Source of the DNA: Bog-793 sp963803025
GTDB taxonomy: Bacteria; Actinomycetota; Acidimicrobiia; Acidimicrobiales; Bog-793
Assembly (NCBI GenBank): GCA_963803025.1
Contig: CAWDKZ010000017.1
Span: 124,001-188,000 of the forward strand
Reading direction: 5' to 3'
Length of the DNA: 64,000 nt
A model generated the notes under the pieces. The model was not told the origin of the DNA, ran no database searches, and worked only from the letters and a program-made list of their open reading frames with translations. The translations under genes were made by a program, and so were the position numbers. Below, in pieces: positions 63,916 through 64,000 of the stretch. How positions within the stretch are numbered: position 1 is the stretch's first letter; each line of letters starts with the position of its first letter.

Positions 63916-64000
63916 GTCGGAGTGGCGGAATAGGCAGACGCGCCAGCTTGAGGGGCTGGTGAGAGCAATCTCGTAGGGGTTCAAGTCCCCTCTCCGACAC
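63916..64000 (+). tRNA. tRNA-Leu (anticodon GAG)
   Basis: Acceptor GTCGGAG (63916-63922) pairs with CTCCGAC (63992-63998); anticodon arm CCAGC-TTGAGGG-GCTGG holds GAG, reading CUC. A long variable arm (GAGAGCAATCTC) marks a class II tRNA, as required for Leu. T-arm GGGG-TTCAAGT-CCCC follows. The window ends just after the discriminator A, one base into a possible encoded CCA. Confidence 0.92.

Noticed and set aside
63698..64000. A minus-strand open frame of 100 codons at the right edge
   Set aside because: It runs antisense through tRNA-Leu and has no protein homology I recognise.

Overview
The window is high-GC actinobacterial DNA. Gene order (trmD-rimM-khpA-rpsP-ffh-ftsY-smc-mutM-rnc-acpP-plsX-rpmF-yceD; coaD-rsmD-recG-fakA-rpmB), a suf operon with an embedded Rieske protein, DrrAB-type exporters and a GlnA of mycobacterial type all fit. 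An acidimicrobiia-like lineage is my best guess; no 16S gene is present to test it.

Layout. (1) 1-20.1 kb: a nearly unbroken minus-strand housekeeping block for translation, protein targeting, chromosome segregation, DNA repair, phospholipid and CoA synthesis and thiamine activation, with rpmB alone on the plus strand. Many genes overlap by 4 bases (ATGA, GTGA or CTGA junctions), implying translational coupling. (2) 20.1-23 kb: a glycosyltransferase and a large membrane protein, divergent with start codons only 6 bases apart. (3) 23.2-27.6 kb: Fe-S assembly operon sufB, a small four-cysteine protein, sufD, a Rieske protein, sufC. (4) 28-35 kb: a RodZ-C-terminus-like protein, sugar epimerase, MutY, a methyltransferase, glycosyltransferase genes and a decayed dienelactone hydrolase. 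(5) 35.2-42 kb: fumarase, an NlpC/P60 hydrolase, a quinone oxidoreductase, IPP isomerase, a frameshifted aldo/keto reductase and BioY. (6) 42-47.4 kb: two divergent ABC-2 exporter units and a chagasin-like secreted protein. (7) 47.9-55 kb: an MFS exporter, a PAS-GGDEF-EAL protein, a secreted dimethylformamidase-like protein and an alcohol dehydrogenase. (8) 55-64 kb: two paralogous polytopic membrane proteins facing outwards around a small membrane protein, glutamine synthetase, long gene-free stretches, a tRNA-like remnant and tRNA-Leu(GAG) at the right edge.

Points that stand out: single-base frameshifts in three otherwise well-preserved genes (smc, rsmD, aldo/keto reductase), which look more like sequence errors than decay; CTG as the apparent start codon of plsX and sufD, each overlapping the previous stop as CTGA; a conserved-looking Cys4 protein inside the suf operon; a Tyr-to-Phe change at the adenylylation site of glutamine synthetase; and a dienelactone hydrolase pseudogene whose pieces survive in several frames.

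Start codons were often moved inward from the longest open frame, because high GC keeps unrelated frames open upstream; the reasons are given gene by gene.
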